Source: Prevotella sp. (GTDB lineage Bacteria; Bacteroidota; Bacteroidia; Bacteroidales; Bacteroidaceae). From it: a stretch of DNA of 12,829 nucleotides. Shown piece by piece: positions 12,624 through 12,829 of this stretch. The notes beneath the pieces were generated by a model. The model did no database searches. It was given only the letters and a program-made list of their open reading frames with translations, and was not told where the DNA came from. A program made the translations under genes and the position numbers. The DNA is taken from positions 1 to 12,829 of the forward strand of contig JAIJUV010000065.1 of NCBI GenBank assembly GCA_022732315.1, written 5' to 3'. Each line of letters opens with the position of its first letter. Position 1 is the stretch's first letter.

Positions 12624-12829
12624 ATGAGAACAGTTCAAGATTATATCGCAATAATTAGGCAAAATAGTTCCAAGATTACTAAAGATTTTGGAATCAAGAC
12701 CTTGCGCATTTTTGGTTCCGTATCACGAAATGAGCAAACAGAGCAAAGCGATTTGGATATTTGTGTAGAAACAGAAACTCCTAATCCATTTTTATTGGCC
12801 GACTTGAAAGAGTTCTTAGAGGGCTTGTT
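12624..12829 (+). CDS. Minimal nucleotidyltransferase (MNT) domain protein, 5' part
   Basis: The first 68 codons of a gene that runs off the window. Residues 31-46 hold the nucleotidyltransferase signature: Gly31-Ser32, then Ser42-Asp43-Leu-Asp45, the metal-binding Asp-x-Asp pair, preceded by Leu-Arg-Ile-Phe. This is the MNT type commonly encoded next to a HEPN-domain gene, where the pair forms a toxin-antitoxin system and the MNT protein neutralises the HEPN toxin by adding nucleotides (family knowledge, MntA-HepT). The HEPN gene would lie just beyond base 12829 and cannot be seen. The third catalytic carboxylate also lies outside the window. Confidence 0.85.
   Translation, partial: MRTVQDYIAIIRQNSSKITKDFGIKTLRIFGSVSRNEQTEQSDLDICVETETPNPFLLADLKEFLEGL

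Overview
The window looks like a chromosomal accessory region from a gut or oral Bacteroidales bacterium, most likely a Prevotella/Segatella-type genome. The evidence is the recurring TTTG / TAnnTTTG promoter pair with about 20 bases between the boxes, the scarcity of Shine-Dalgarno sequences, the low to moderate GC, and gene families (AAA-like ATPase with PD-(D/E)XK nuclease, FISUMP-type lectin-fold domains, LytTR) that are expanded in this order. No genus can be proven from the sequence alone.

Layout. Bases 1-659 hold the 3' end of an AAA-like/PD-(D/E)XK protein. Bases 660-2009 carry no convincing gene. They do contain a five-unit array of palindromic repeats with a 22.5-base period, a perfect 15-base inverted repeat, two copies of a promoter module, and a long hairpin followed by a T-run. 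Bases 2010-12205 hold eleven genes, all on the + strand and mostly 2-46 bases apart: a LytTR DNA-binding protein, a membrane FHA/zinc-ribbon protein, an acidic single-pass protein with EF-hand loops, a zinc-ribbon/FHA protein, a PP2C phosphatase, a membrane Ser/Thr kinase with an FGE-like outer domain, an unknown protein, an AbiGi-like protein, a lectin-fold (FISUMP-like) protein, a second Ser/Thr kinase with a FISUMP-like tail, and an exported caspase-like protease. The last part holds a small minus-strand gene with a strong Shine-Dalgarno sequence, and the start of a minimal nucleotidyltransferase (MNT) gene running off the window. These two share a divergent promoter region.

How the genes may work together (inference). 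The two kinases and the phosphatase would write and erase phosphothreonine, and the two FHA proteins would read it. A short motif, Thr-x-aromatic/Cys-hydrophobic, usually after an acidic residue, recurs about nine times in five proteins of the locus: the tail of the zinc-ribbon/FHA protein (three times, exactly ten residues apart), the linkers of both kinases, the N-terminus of the acidic membrane protein, and the lectin-fold protein. A hydrophobic residue at Thr+3 fits known FHA preferences, so these are candidate docking sites wiring the locus together. C-type-lectin-fold domains could act as sensors. The LytTR protein could set transcription. The caspase and the AbiGi-like protein are the likely effectors. 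The whole resembles a phospho-signalling stress, conflict or cell-death module. I do not recognise it as a named, characterised system.
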